From NCBI GenBank assembly GCA_964036295.1, contig OZ038466.1:8396001-8460000 (forward strand): a DNA stretch of 64,000 bases. Direction: 5' to 3'. Below the pieces are notes generated by a model. It did not search any database, was not told the DNA's origin, and worked only from the letters and a program-made list of their open reading frames with translations. The position numbers and the translations under genes were made by a program. Source of the DNA: Plumapathes pennacea. Lineage: Eukaryota > Cnidaria > Anthozoa > Antipatharia > Myriopathidae. Below are positions 37,956 through 50,590 of the stretch, piece by piece. The stretch's first letter is position 1; every line of letters starts with the position of its first letter.

Positions 37956-38492
37956 TGAAGATACGGTTAAAGATAGTCTGGTTATTTCCCGCTGTCCTTC
38001 CCGCTGGTACGATCGGCGAACTCCATCGTACCAGCGGGAAGGACACATCACATTTTCCACAGTTTAGTTCGCCTCAGTTGTCTAAATCACCATCAAAGGA
38101 AGAGATGCCACTTGATTTTATTGAAGATACACTTACTCTTCACTTAAAATGATCCTTAACTAATATAGTCGAGTTATTTCACTGTGTCCTTCCCGTTGGT
38201 ACGACACGATTTTACACCGTACCAGCGGGAAGGACACGTCACATTTTCTACAGTTTAGTTCGCCACGAGGTTCAATGTGTATTATAATCGTCTAAACTAT
38301 GATGAAAGGAAGCGATGTTATTTCACTTAACTCAATAAGGCTTGTTCATTTCATCGTTCGATGAAATACACAGAAGACAGCCATCTTGGATTTACCGACA
38401 TCGTCCGATTCTCGGTCGTGAGGCGATCGGGTCTAAACTCGTTTTCAGTCTTGCGCGGCTGTCCTTCCTGTTGGTACGATTTCGGCACAACC
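37956..38492 (+). repeat. Single-arm copy of the nested palindrome
   Basis: Matches the right arm of the 23005-24288 palindrome from TGAAGATACGG through to GGCACAACC with few differences. It carries five copies of the 19-bp motif near 37996, 38027, 38187, 38218 and 38460. The left arm and loop are missing, so it no longer forms the large palindrome but keeps the small hairpins. Confidence 0.92.
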
Positions 38493-39038
38493 AAGACAAG
38501 ACAAGCCCAACGCTGGCATAGTGCGGGCGCGTAGAAACTCAAGGTTTATCATTTTAACCAATAGGATTTCTGACACTTTTGGCGGCAAAAGGAGGCCGCG
38601 CCGTAAAGTCCCGCCGCAAAGACCTTCCGCCAGATGCGAGCAAACATGGCGAAGTTTTTTCTTCCGACCGAATGTGTATTAGTACTTGTACCAGTTCGAA
38701 TCCATTTATTCCAAGTCAAGATATACAGGGGCGTAGCTACTATATACGCACGTACGCACGGGCGTACAGCTGAAATCTGAGAATTATCAAACAAAAATAT
38801 AATTTTCTATTGCCTGAAGACGTTTTTATCATTAAATTGGCTGATTTGAGTTGATTTCATATATTTTTTCGTATTATAGTGTACGTTATGCGAAAAAACG
38901 CGTCACGTATTTCTCCCTCAGTGTCAGCCCCACCAGAAGTTAGTTAATCTTTAACTGTGAAGGAGTGTTACCCCGCCGTACGGCTTCAGAACTGAACGAA
39001 ATTGCCTTCAACTGACCGCTAACATCACTGTCAAGAAG
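38493..39038. other. Short gene-free interval
   Basis: No exon seen between the half palindrome and the 19-bp array. Confidence 0.5.
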
Positions 39039-41140
39039 ATGCATACATGTAAGGAAGATGCATACACGAAAGGAAGAAGCATACATGTAAGGAAGATGCA
39101 TACATGTAAGGAAGATGCATACATGTAAGGAAGAAGCATAAATGTAAGGAAGATGCATAAATGTAAGGAAGATGCATACACGTAAGGAAGATGCTTACAT
39201 GTAAGGAAGATCCATACACGTAAGGAAGAAGCATACATGTAAGGAAGATGCATACATGTAAGGAAGATGCATACACGTAAGGAAGAAGCATACATGTAAG
39301 GAAGATGCATACATGTAACGAACATGCATACACGTAAGGAAGATGCATACATGTAAGGAAGATGCATACACGTAAGGAAGAAGCATACATGTAAGGAAGA
39401 TGCATACATGTAAGGAAGATGCATACATGTAAGGAAGATGCATACATGTAAGGAAGATGCATACACGTAAGGAAGAAGCATACATGTAAGGAAGATGCAT
39501 ACATATAAGGAAGATGCATACATGTAAGGAAGGTGCATACACGTAAGGAAGATGTATACAGGTAAGGAAGATGCATACACGTAAGGAAGAAGCATACATG
39601 TAAGGAAGATGCATACATGTAAGGAAGATGCATACACCTAAGGGAGAGGCATACATGTAAGGAAGATGCATACATGTAAGGAAGATGCATACACGTAAGG
39701 AAGATGCATAAATGTAAGGAAGATGCATACATGTAAGGAAGATGCATACACGTAAGGAAGATGCATACACGTAAGGAAGATGCATACACGTAAGGAAGAT
39801 GCATACACGTAAGGAAGATGCATACACGTAAGGAAGATGCATACATGTAAGGAAGATGCATACATGTAAGGAAGATGCATACACGTAAGGAAGATGCATA
39901 CATGTAAGGAAGATGCATACACGTAAGGAAGATGCATACATGTAAGGAAGATGCATACACGTACGGAAGAAGCAAAGATGTAAGGAAGATGCATATACGT
40001 AAGGAAGATGTATACATGTAAGGAAGATGCATACATGTAAGGAAGATGCATACATGTAAGGAAGATGCATACACGTAAGGAAGATGCATACACGTAAGGA
40101 AGATGCATACATGTAAGGAAGATGCATACATGTAAGGAAGATGCATACACGTAAGGAAGAAGCAAAGATGTAAGGAAGATGCATATACGTAAGGAAGATG
40201 CATACATGTAAGGAAGATGCATACACGTAAGGAAGATGCATACACGTAAGGAAGATGCATACATGTAAGGAAGATGCATACATGTAAGGAAGATGCATAC
40301 ATGTAAGGAAGATGCATTCACGTAAGGAAGATGCATACATGTAAGGAAGATGCATACACGTAAGGAAGAAGCAAAGATGTAAGGAAGATGCATATACGTA
40401 AGGAAGATGCATACACGTAAGGAAGATGCATACATGTAAGGAAGATGCATACACGTAAGGAAGATGCATACACGTAAGGAAGATGCATACACGTAAGGAA
40501 GATGCATACACGTAAGGAAGATGCATACACGTAAGGAAGATGCATACACGTAAGGAAGATGCATACACGTAAGGAAGATGCATACACGTAAGGAAGATGC
40601 ATACACGTAAGGAAGATGCATACACGTAAGGAAGATGCATACACGTAAGGAAGATGCATACACGTAAGGAAGAAGCATACAGGTAAGGAAGATGCATACA
40701 CGTAAGGAAGATGCATACACGTAAGGAAGATGCATACACGTAAGGAAGATGCATACACGTAAGGAAGATGCATACATGTATGGAAGAAGCATAATGTAAG
40801 GAAGATGCATACATGTAAGGAAGATGCATACACGTAAGGAAGATGCATACATGTAAGGAAGCATACATGTAAGAAAGAAGCATACATGTAAGAAAGATGC
40901 ATACACGTAAGGAAGAAGCATACATGTAAAGAAGATGCATACATGCAAGGAAGATGCATACATGTAAGGAAGATGCATACACGTAAGGAAGATGCATACA
41001 CGTAAGGAAGATGCATATATGTAAGGAAGATGCATACACGTAAGGAAGATGCATACATGTAAGGAAGATGCATACATGTAAGGAAGATGCATATACGTAA
41101 GGAAGATGCATACATGTAAGGAAGATACATACATGCAAGG
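39039..41140 (+). repeat. 19-bp minisatellite, about 110 copies
   Basis: The unit is AAGGAAGATGCATACATGT with a frequent C for T near its end (ACACGT) and rarer AAGATG/AGAAGC variants. Most copies keep exact length; a few near 40795-40905 are shortened. Three units make 57 bp, so each minus-strand frame reads the same 19-residue repeat. With no stop in the unit, open frames of up to 682 codons result. These are not credible genes: the repeat predicts the same peptide in all three frames. Confidence 0.97.
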
Positions 41141-42032
41141 AAGTCTGTACCAGAAAAAGAAGCACTACCTTAAACAACAACAACAACCGCAAGATGTGTT
41201 GCGCTGACTTGAAGTGACCCATTAGGTCAAAGATGGATTGCATAAATTTTCATTTTGGACTCAGTAATATTGGCCCCTGAGCTCTTGTTCAAGTTTTAAG
41301 TGACGCAAAGCTTAAAAGAAGATGAACAATAAACTTATATTAGCCTTTATTCATTGCCTGTCATTTCAAGCAAGCGTCGCCTTTGAAAAGTTGTGCTCAG
41401 GCAAGCAACTTGTGAGTTAACTCCGCTTAGCGCCAGAACATCCTACATGGTTGTATATTTACAAGTTCGTCCGGTTGGCATGAGCAAAAAGGTTGCGAGA
41501 ACTAAACAACTGCAAATAAGAAAAAGATGAGTGGCCGGGGAGGGTTGAGTGTACGAGGCGGAGCCTAGGTATACAAAACGCTATAAAACACTGATGCTTT
41601 TCAGGTATTATTTTTAGAAGGGTCGGAAAGATGGAAAGTAAAATCGTACTGGCATTTCAAAGGGTTTCTGCTGACTGATGCCTCGACTGCAGGTCTTCCT
41701 TGGTCGTGTTGTCGCGGTGTAAAAAGGGTATTAATAGAGGTAATACGGTCACTATTTCGATCTTAGGTTAGTACATTAAAGAGTCTGAGTATTGATACAT
41801 GGTAAAAAATCTTAAGCGGTCGCAGTCTTTTAGGGTCGAATAGGGCCTTGGGCAAGAGAACGCGGTGTTAGGTCCTATGAAGTAATGTATAGTTGTGCAA
41901 TATGTCTCGGACGATTCAAATGGCATTGTTGTGAACTTGGACAGTCGTAGCAATGTAGATTCCAGGCTCTCCTCGCTGTAAAACAGACGATGATATTTAC
42001 ATTGATGCCATTAGAAGCGACCACCTTAGTTA
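41141..42032. other. 3' flank of the coiled-coil gene, no other gene seen
   Basis: Contains the likely 3' UTR of the minus-strand gene ending at 42033. No splice-supported exon was found. Confidence 0.5.
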
Positions 42033-45000
42033 TCACCACCTCGGAGTTTGGATGTTGCGCGTTGATTTTTCGTCTTGTGAAATTTTACGAATCCTCTTTT
42101 CACTCCCTATTCGCGACAAGGCTGGGATCTGCAATTTATCGACCAAAGTCCAACAAATTACAAACTATGAAAATGTTATATAACTTATAGTTTCTCCTGG
42201 AAACAAAAACGCACATTGAGTCTTCCTGTTAAACGTGTTGTCTGAGCTCAAAATATCAACAAAGGTCAACCCCTCCCCCCCCTTCCCGAATTTCACTTAT
42301 AAAGTAAATACTTTGCGCGAACGTACATATTAATAATCATTCTCAAATACATCTACATTTATCGTGCTTCAAAACATCATCGGTGAATTTTGTACTCAAC
42401 CTAGAAAACTCCCTAAAAATAAAAGCTCTCGTGAGTACATTCTATTAAGTGTTCACTTGTCAAATGAAAAATGAAGGTGTGAACACCCAAATGAAAGTCC
42501 TCAGTGAGCTCATTCTAATAAGAGGGTATATTTCCAACTCCTGAACTGTCAAATGAAACCTAGAGGTGTGAGCACCAAATGAAAGCTCTCAGTGAGCACA
42601 TTCTAATAGCAGAGTTCACTTCCAACTCATGAACTGTCAAATGAAACCTGAAGGTGTGGCCACTCAAATGAAAGCTCTCTTCTAATAGCAGAGTTCACTT
42701 CCAACTCCTGAACTGTCAAATGAAACCTGAAGGTGTGGCCACTCAAATGAAAGCTCTCTTCTAATAGCAGAGTTCACTTCCAACTCATTAACTGTGAAAT
42801 GAAACCTGAAGGTATGACCACTCAAATGAAAGCTCTCAGTGAGCACACTAATAGCAGAGTTCACGTTGTTGTTGTTGTTGAGCAGAGTCCACGTATTTTC
42901 AATAGTTAGCCAGAGACACATGGCAGTGAATGGGGATAACAATACAACTATTAAACGTCGCTGTGTTATCTTACCTGGCTCCATCTGATTTCCTCTTCAA
43001 ACTGTTCCTGTTGCTTTCTGCTTTGAACAAAACCATTCGCCTGCCTCTTCAGGGCATTTTGAAGCTTGTGGTTCTGTAGAGTGTTTCATATTTAACTTCA
43101 CTAATATCAAAATTTATTCTCGTCAGAAATGTTTCGCAGTCCTCGTTTCGAAACAGAGGCAACAGGGCTATTGTACCAACCTCGTCCTTTATTTTCTGCA
43201 TCTTCTTTTGTAGTCCCTCCTTGTCCGTTGCGTACACTGACAACTGATTCTACGATAAATGTAAACAAGAAAGAAATCACAAGTTTGTCTTCTTAACCTG
43301 AAGTTTTGGAACAACATTGCGTGACTAACGAAACTGGCAAATCAATCACGAATTCCCTGCTCGGATTTATGAGTCCTTGAGATTTTGTGGTTCAAACTCC
43401 CGTTCATAGCACACGTGAGTTCACTACGTGCGTTTCTTTGTTTCTCGTTTTGAATACCAAACGACAATTATCGAATTAAAAAATAAGGGTCATTTCTGAG
43501 ACAAACTTTCGAGTGCGCAAAAGAGAAGATACAAACGAACCAGAACTATACGAACTGAGAAAGCCCAGCAAAACTCAAGCTGCTAACATCGGGTTTACAA
43601 GCAGTCATCACTATCACTTGGTGCCGAGACGATGGCTGTTCCCATTAACTGAGAACTTGTTTTTATAGGCCTGGGAAAACGAGCATACATTGTTGCGGCA
43701 ACATTGTGTCCTTCGCTGTTTCCAGGGTGACAAAACGTGCGGAAACATGGTTACGCTCAGTGCGGACACGACAAAATGTTTCTGAGGTTTTTCAGAAACG
43801 TTTCTTGTGTCCAGGACGCAAATTTTGTGACGGCAACAAATGTTTCGCGCGTGGCAAAACGGGGCAACATTTGGTGAACATGCGCGTGCTAGCAATGTTG
43901 TTTTTGAATTACCTCACTTCAATCCAAGGTTCGTACCTTTATGTTGTACGCCTCTGATGCCGCTTCCTTTGCCTTTTTTGAAAGGGAAGTATTATCAACT
44001 TTTAACTTCTGCAGATCTTCTTTCAACCTTGCGTTTTCTTCAAGTAAAGCCTGCAACGAGAAAAACTGGTGTATCAAGTGAAAGTTGATCGAGGTACTGA
44101 AACGCCGTAAGAGTAACAGCAGCTGACGTTTCGAGCGTTAGCCCTTCGTCAGAGCGTGTGTACTCACTTTGATAAGTCTCGTGAGATGTCCTTGCCTTAA
44201 GAGTAAGTTAGCTCTTGCTCTGGATACCGACACAGTCGACACTTGCTGAACCGGCGTTAAACGATTTGGCCGACTAGATTGTCTTGACGACAACAATCTG
44301 TCACTTTCAGTGTTCCCTTCATCAAGTTGTCCGTAAAACAACATCTGAATAAAAACGATAAATACGTACAGTCATCGCACTAGTTATATGCAGCTCGTAA
44401 AAGGTCTGAATAATCACACAAGATTGGGCGAAATAATTGCACCGTAACTAAGACATCGTGTGTGCGTTTCTAAGCATTGGTCTTCAACATTGTGTTTGGG
44501 GAGGGGGTGGGGGTGAGAGTGTCCTAAGCGTGGAATATAAAAGGTAAAGAGCCGCCCCAGATCTTGTCCAGGATTTTTTTCCACGCGAGAACCAGCTTTG
44601 GACTGTGTGAGAGTAGCGGTGAAACAATGTATCAAAGTAAACTCGATGTGTATATACTGAACGCAGTAAATAATGTAACGGCTCTAATTGACTTGCCTCA
44701 AGCGAACTTCTCTTGTCCTTCAGTGTAGGAGTAGATGCATGGTAGTCCCTATTACATGATGAACTGCATGATGTACAGGTGGTCACCTCCATAGTCTGAC
44801 ACTCTGCATCGCGCAGGTTCACAGGAGACTGAGAGTTCTGAGCTGTACAGGGATAAATATTTCACTAACAGTCACCTTAACAATGTTCCGGCTAAAAATA
44901 TATATAGCAACAGACTAAGAAGGCAACGAGAAAATCCCCACATACAATTTCGTTGAACTGTATAAATTAAAGATGTTGTCAGTAAGAGTTGGCATTTTAA

Positions 45001-46357
45001 AGCTGGGAAACTACTTCTATATTTTTACAAAAACTAGAGGAAGTACAGTTCAGTTATAGGAAAGAGAGAACACAAATAAAGATATTAAAATCATCAGCAT
45101 GTCAATGCATTCTTCACATACAGTTAAAGTTCGCTTTGATGTTAAGTTTGTTAGATCAAGACAAAACTTAACTTCATGCATTTCTTCCTCGGTTTCCTTG
45201 GGATTTTACTGTCACAACCAAAACCAAGATTAAACAATGTAGTTTTAACGCCTCATTCCATTACCGTTGGTGCTGTCATTCAGATCATCAAGCTCCTTTG
45301 CACGCAAAGTGTTTTTTTTTTCTTTTTTTTTTATGAAACTAGCACCATCCAACAATGCACTTGTTATATTAGTATAAAAGCAATATCTTTAATAGCAATA
45401 TTTTTAGACGTAAACGTCAATGTACATCCATAATGCTTATACTATAATGCATGAATGTACGTATATATCAACATGCATGAATAATTCAGTTAGTGGTATG
45501 GTTTCTCCAAACCACTTATGACAAATTAATGATCAACAAAATATTTTATCTCACACTTCATTCATAAATAATTAAATTAGCAGTAAGCTTTAGTTTCCAA
45601 GGAGACGATTATCCATTGCGCCGAGCATTCAGTCCTATATGTAGAAAACTAACGCACTGAAACATTTACCTCCATCGTAGTTTTCACGCATGGCCAACAA
45701 CCCGGTCTCGAGGGCTTCAATACTTCGCCTTTGTGACTGCACTTGGTCGCTCACAACACGAAGATCCTTCTCCGCTGCTTCCTTTGCGTCTAAGGCATCC
45801 CCAGTTTTCTGGACCTGTAGCTTCAGTTGCCACATTAAAATTTCCTCGACACAGTCGTCGTCTCGGTCCTGTCCCTCTTCTTTCTCGTTCGGCGGTGTAG
45901 TTTGAGAGGAACCTTCTTGGGTCTTCTTTGTCTCTTCATTTTCCTTAGAGGAGCATTTCTTGCATTTTCCTTTCGACTTAGCACTTATCCCCCGTTCCTC
46001 GTCCAGCGCATTCCGTTCTATCTGAACCACGGCGTAACTCTCCTCCAACTCATTCTTCTTTTGCTCAATGCTGGCTTGAATTCTCTCATAAAAACTCCCA
46101 GCGTCACTCAAGGTCCCCAGCTTGAATTTGAACTGGAGAAGTTCTTTGCACAAGCTTTGACCCGCGCCATACGCGTCAGCGAGTTGTCCCGTTACACTGT
46201 GAAGGACTGAATGTTCCGAAACAAGTTGAGCGGATTGCCACTGTGACTCCTCGATTACCGCTATGAGGGTCTTACACCTCGATACCGTATCGTCCAGAAC
46301 CTGTAGAAGGCTTTTAGTGTGGCCTAGAACTTCGTCAACTTCTTCGCATTCAAGCAT
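42033..46357 (-). CDS. Coiled-coil protein, 460 aa, seven exons
   Basis: Exons in order: 46357-45670 (ATG), 44842-44697, 44344-44168, 44050-43937, 43243-43181, 43073-42975 and 42128-42033 (TGA). Phases join and the total is 1,383 nt. The first 130 residues look helical, then a Lys/Cys/Glu-rich hydrophilic stretch (about 131-175) is followed by heptad-like segments. Examples are L-R-V-V-S-D-Q-V-Q-S-Q-R-R in exon 1 and A-L-L-E-E-N-A-R-L-K-E-D-L in exon 4. Exon 2 is Ser/Thr/Cys-rich. There is no signal peptide or membrane segment, which suggests a cytoplasmic or cytoskeletal scaffold; that is inference. Intron 2 begins AG|GCAAGT, a GC-AG intron. The minisatellite of about 80 bp lies in the last intron. 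I do not recognise the family. Confidence 0.8.
42420..42865 (+). repeat. 79-87-bp minisatellite, about 5.5 copies
   Basis: Units contain AACTGTCAAATGAAACCT and CAAATGAAAGCTCTC and vary between about 79 and 87 bp. It lies in the last intron of the coiled-coil gene. Confidence 0.9.
44096..44160 (+). mobile_element. Foldback-MITE fragment next to a splice donor
   Basis: Holds CAGCTGACGTTTCGAGCGTTAGCCC-type sequence, matching one arm of the 51185-51338 element. It ends about 8 bp from the GT donor of exon 44344-44168 of the coiled-coil gene. Confidence 0.7.
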
Positions 46358-47515
46358 GATTGTGTATTATAGTAATAGGATGACGCACGCAAGAGAAGAA
46401 GAAAAGGGAGGGGTGGGGAGGGTTGGGGGCACATAGCATTTCGTGCCTAAACTGTTGTTTGGACGTTCGTTGACTATCACACAGATTTGAATGCCAATTA
46501 GATTTGGGAATCAAAAGCAGTCGCAACATCATGTGAAGATACATGTGATGCGGGTATCACCACTGGTAAGCTCAGAAGCAAACTTTTTCAACACTGTGTA
46601 GTTCAGTATGAAAAGATATGACAGGTCCTCTCTTTAGTTGGCCAGAATACCTATATTCTCCTATCACCACTAATACATTTTGGTCAGGGTAGGTTGAGAG
46701 AATTAAATCGTATATTTTGAGGTTTCAAACGTCAATCCGCAATTATTAATGTTTTGGCCATTCACGGAAAAGAATAGTTCTCGAAATAATTCACAATTTT
46801 CTAATCAAAATTCTCTCCAGTGAAAAACGCTTTTGAAAACCGCATTTTATGACATATCAGGCGAAGTTGTCTGATTCGACATCTGCAATCGATCAAAGAA
46901 CCCTAGTGGAAGAGACAGTACATACTGAAACCTCAAATTTTTCTACTAGGGCCTTAAAACAAACACAACAGAGAAGCAGGTGGCACAAAAACTACTGAGA
47001 ATAAATAATTTATCTGGAGATAAATTGGACCCACAAGAACCAATAAAATTATTCGTTTGTACTCAGTAAAAATCCTCACAGCTAGGAAGCCGGCATATCG
47101 ACAACCGAACTTTGGGAGGAAAGATGCAGCAATTCGTTCCGTTTTCGTTATGTGCGTACTGCGTTACGCGTTACGACACAATCCCGAAATGTCGCCTCAC
47201 TCCACACCCGCCAATCAGACAAGGCGGCTTCCTGGTGGCAATGTATAACACGAGTTTCCCCGCAAAAATAGTCGAGTTTATTCATCAGTTTGAGCATTCG
47301 TGGCTTGATTCGAAAAGATAACATTTAAATGGCTTTGTAGTGGTCGGCACTTGCTGACGTAAGATTCACCAGATGTCGTCGCGCTGATTGCGTTGCGTGT
47401 CTTGTCTGGCCCTCCTCCGTCGCGGTGAGAAACGGCTTTCGTTTCAACAGAGATCGTTGGCTTTAAACAGAGGCAGAGTTATCTAGGGAAAGTAAAGCGA
47501 CTGAATCATCGAATC
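46358..47515. promoter_or_regulatory. Shared upstream region of two divergent genes
   Basis: The coiled-coil gene starts leftward at 46357 and the acyltransferase gene starts rightward at 47516, so 1.16 kb serves as upstream sequence for both. I see no exon and no clear single promoter motif. Confidence 0.45.
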
Positions 47516-48946
47516 ATGTATTGCATTGAATGGGTCGTCACGTGTTTGTTGTCGCTTATCTTCCTTCTCCCACTGTTCACGGTATTGGTCATACTTCGGC
47601 TAGCAAAATTCCTGTTCGACATTTTCGTCAGGTCTAGGACGACGGACTGTGTTCCTTTTCGAGAAGATGACGCCGTTTGGCTACAGGACCGCTCGACTAA
47701 TAGACACATAATTCACGCGCTGATGTTGTTGGAGGGACCTCCGATGCTGGAGAAACTACGCGAAGTCATCGCGGAGAGACTGGTGTACTCCAGGAACGAC
47801 AAGGATCAGAGGACGTGTCCTCGCCTTACGCAGTTGATAGAAACTCGACTTGGCCGATTTGTTTGGAAAGCAGACGATAATTTCAACATAGAAAATCACG
47901 TGAAACACTGGGAAGGTCGGGTGCCAAAGTCACTCTCGGAGCTGGAGGAGGTTATTTCTGACATTTGTTCCACAGCCCTGCCAGACAGTATTTCTCCATG
48001 GGAGTTCTTGGTGATTCCTGCCACGCTGGAGGGTAACGTCCATGCTGTGATCCTACGAATGCATCATTGTGTCGCGGACGGAGTCGCGGTGACAAGAGTC
48101 TTTGCCAGAAATATGTTCGATGTACCACCGCAGAACACAGAACCACAGAAGTTCACCATGAAGCAGAGGGCGTACATGTGGTGCAAGGCAGCCTTTGTTG
48201 GAATATACATGGTGCTGGAGAAATTCCTGGTACCAGCTGACGACTCTCCAGTACACGGTCAGGAATTATCAGGTAAAAAGTTAGTTTCCTGGTCCAAGAA
48301 TTTCGATCTGGCTCTGGTGAAGAAGGTTAAAAACATGACAGGAACTACCGTCAATGATGTTATGGTTTCGTGCGTGGCTGGTGCGCTGAACGACTATCTC
48401 GCACAGCAATGCGGCGTTGTGAGTCCTGCAGAAATGCTGGCCTCTGTGCCGGTCGACATTCGCTCCACGGCAAACTCCTTGAAACTCCAAAACAAGTTCG
48501 CGCTGGTTTTTCTGCGCCTGCCACTCGCTGCCAAGACCTGCGTCGATCGCCTTCTTGCCACAAAAAGACGCATGGACCTTATCAAGACATCTGCAGAGCC
48601 ATTAGTTACAGCGACAACGGTAAAGATCCTCATGATGTTGCCGGAGTTCATTTCGAAGCCTTTGGTGGATTTTTTTTCCATGAAGATGTCGTGCGTCCTG
48701 TCCAATGTTCCTGGTCCGCAACAAACGCTAATGATCGGAGGGCAAAGAGTGGTTGGTGGGATTTTTTGGCCGCCGCAAAGGGCAAATATTGGGATTGGTT
48801 TATCAATCTTTAGTTATGACGGAAGAATCCGCTTTGGCATTTACAGCGATGAAAGCGTCATTTCTAATCCCAAAACAGTTGCGGAAGCGTTTGAGAGACA
48901 ATTTGAAGAGCTACTGAAAGAGCTGAATATCAACGAGAACGAGTAA
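47516..48946 (+). CDS. Wax ester synthase/DGAT-type acyltransferase, intronless
   Basis: An uninterrupted 476-codon frame. Residues about 6-33 form a hydrophobic membrane segment. The catalytic motif H-H-C-V-A-D-G, fitting HHxxxDG of the WS/DGAT family, is at residues 183-189. The C-terminal half carries the P-V-D-I-R segment and the S-N-V-P-G-P motif of the second WES acyltransferase domain. The family esterifies fatty alcohols or diacylglycerol with acyl-CoA, at the endoplasmic reticulum membrane in eukaryotes; wax esters are major storage lipids in corals. Length matches the family. The gene has no introns although its neighbours have six or more, so it may be a retrocopy or an old intronless lineage. 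The start at 47516 is chosen because it precedes the membrane segment. Confidence 0.93.
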   Translation: MYCIEWVVTCLLSLIFLLPLFTVLVILRLAKFLFDIFVRSRTTDCVPFREDDAVWLQDRSTNRHIIHALMLLEGPPMLEKLREVIAERLVYSRNDKDQRTCPRLTQLIETRLGRFVWKADDNFNIENHVKHWEGRVPKSLSELEEVISDICSTALPDSISPWEFLVIPATLEGNVHAVILRMHHCVADGVAVTRVFARNMFDVPPQNTEPQKFTMKQRAYMWCKAAFVGIYMVLEKFLVPADDSPVHGQELSGKKLVSWSKNFDLALVKKVKNMTGTTVNDVMVSCVAGALNDYLAQQCGVVSPAEMLASVPVDIRSTANSLKLQNKFALVFLRLPLAAKTCVDRLLATKRRMDLIKTSAEPLVTATTVKILMMLPEFISKPLVDFFSMKMSCVLSNVPGPQQTLMIGGQRVVGGIFWPPQRANIGIGLSIFSYDGRIRFGIYSDESVISNPKTVAEAFERQFEELLKELNINENE

Positions 48947-50590
48947 TTAAGGTTTCTGCAATTAAGACACCCAGCCAGTTGCAAAACAGCGTGATTAATG
49001 GGTTTTATGAAGAAATGGCTCGCTTCGATATTTTACAGTCAACTCCCTCTAAAGACGGACACCCTCGGGACCAGCTCTAACTGTCCGTTTTAGAGGTGTC
49101 CGTCTTAAAGAAAGTTGAGTTGGACTGAAAAAAACGGCAGGGACCACTCCTACCAGGTGTCCGTCTTGAAGGGGTGTCCGTTAAGGCAGGGAGTTGACTG
49201 TATAAAGAATTGTGTGAATAGCGCCTCAGGACAACTTTTCTCCATCGACTTGCGCATAAGTGACGTTGCCTCCAAGTTTCTGGACCTTGGGCTGTTTTGC
49301 AAAGTGAGAAAACTCGCTTGCGCATAAATACACACGTTGCTGCGACATGCCGGGCTTGCCTCGCAATTTTCTGTTGCGTTGCAAGTTGCAAGAAAATCTG
49401 CCTTTGTTTTGCCGCGGCTTCTAGCCATTTGAAGGAACTGCTTTCATCAGGCATTTGAGTTCCCATAATTTTGGTACCCATGAAAATTTTGGTAAAATGA
49501 GAAATAGAAGGATTACACAATCGCGAGGCTGGGATGTTCTGACGGGCCACCTGATGATAAAACACGGCGGCCAGAGCGGAAAATGCATCTTTGGTTATAA
49601 TGCAATTATATAAAAAACAAAACTAAACTCAACAGAGATTTAATAATGACAGACACTCGTTTATATGGCCAGTAAAAGGTACACTATTTGCTACTGCGCA
49701 TGACTGTGAAAGTGGCTTATATGGCTGAATTTATAATGTGGGACGAAGATTACATTTAGGGTATCTGACGAACTATTTTAAACGGATCATTCGTCTTTGA
49801 TTTGCTACCGTATTTAAGGCAATCGTTCTAAACTACAGCAGCCTCAAAATGCAATGTTTCGAACCTATACGTTTACTTGTGATGCTCGTTTTCTTATTTG
49901 TACAAAAATATCCGAAATCAATCCCATTATTATAGAAAATGAGTTTAAATAAGGCCATTTCCGAGGTGGCTCTTGTCTCTGTTCCAAAACGAGGCCTCGT
50001 GAGAAAATTAGTTTTACTCACGTGTTCCTTCTAATGCAAATCAAATAGATTTTTCATACCTCGTTTTGAAGCAGAGGCAACAGGCATCCCCCAAAATGGC
50101 CTATTTTCCCGAATTTATGTTCACTGTCCTTGTCTAAGATGAATTCCAAAAATAATCATTATTTGCAATAACAAGAAAAAACTAACAATAATATCAATAT
50201 AATAATTGAAAATAATTTAGAATAGTTTATATATAGTAATACTGACAAAACATGCCAAATTATATGTGATGAATTTCCAACTCTGTCTTGGGCAAAAACG
50301 GATTGAACTGCATCCAGACATTTTTTAAAACAGTAGTAAGAAAGAATGCAATTCGAGTTGATGTCAATTTTTTTTGTTGTTGCACACAGATGATTTGTTC
50401 TGCAATACAACCACCAATTCAGTCCCCAGATATAGTTCATTATAATGACAAACAACAAACAAACAAAACCATTCACATTTTACGTTTCCAGCTTCCCATG
50501 CTGGTTTTCCTACCCTACCCCCTTTTGTACCATTTTGGTGAACTCTAACTAAGGAATAGATTAATTTATATATTCACAAGCACTGGCCTG
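48947..50590. other. Intergenic stretch between two 3' ends, repeats only
   Basis: Contains a pogo-like MITE (49036-49200) and unassigned sequence. The minus-strand frame at 49077-49565 overlaps the MITE and has no recognisable domain, so I do not call it a gene. Confidence 0.5.
49036..49200 (+). mobile_element. Pogo/Tigger-like MITE, 165 bp, with TA duplication
   Basis: Ends CAGTCAACTCCC and GGGAGTTGACTG are perfect inverses. TA flanks both sides, and inner GTGTCCGTCTT words repeat in both orientations, giving extra pairing. Confidence 0.88.

Noticed and set aside
39039..41140. CRISPR-like array
   Set aside because: Repeats are contiguous with no spacers, and the window is plainly eukaryotic.
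39031..41243. Very long minus-strand open frames, up to 682 codons
   Set aside because: They are produced by the stop-free 19-bp repeat, which reads the same peptide in every frame. No flanking coding sequence supports a gene.
49077..49565. 162-aa minus-strand frame
   Set aside because: Its C-terminal part is the pogo-like MITE and the rest has no recognisable domain.
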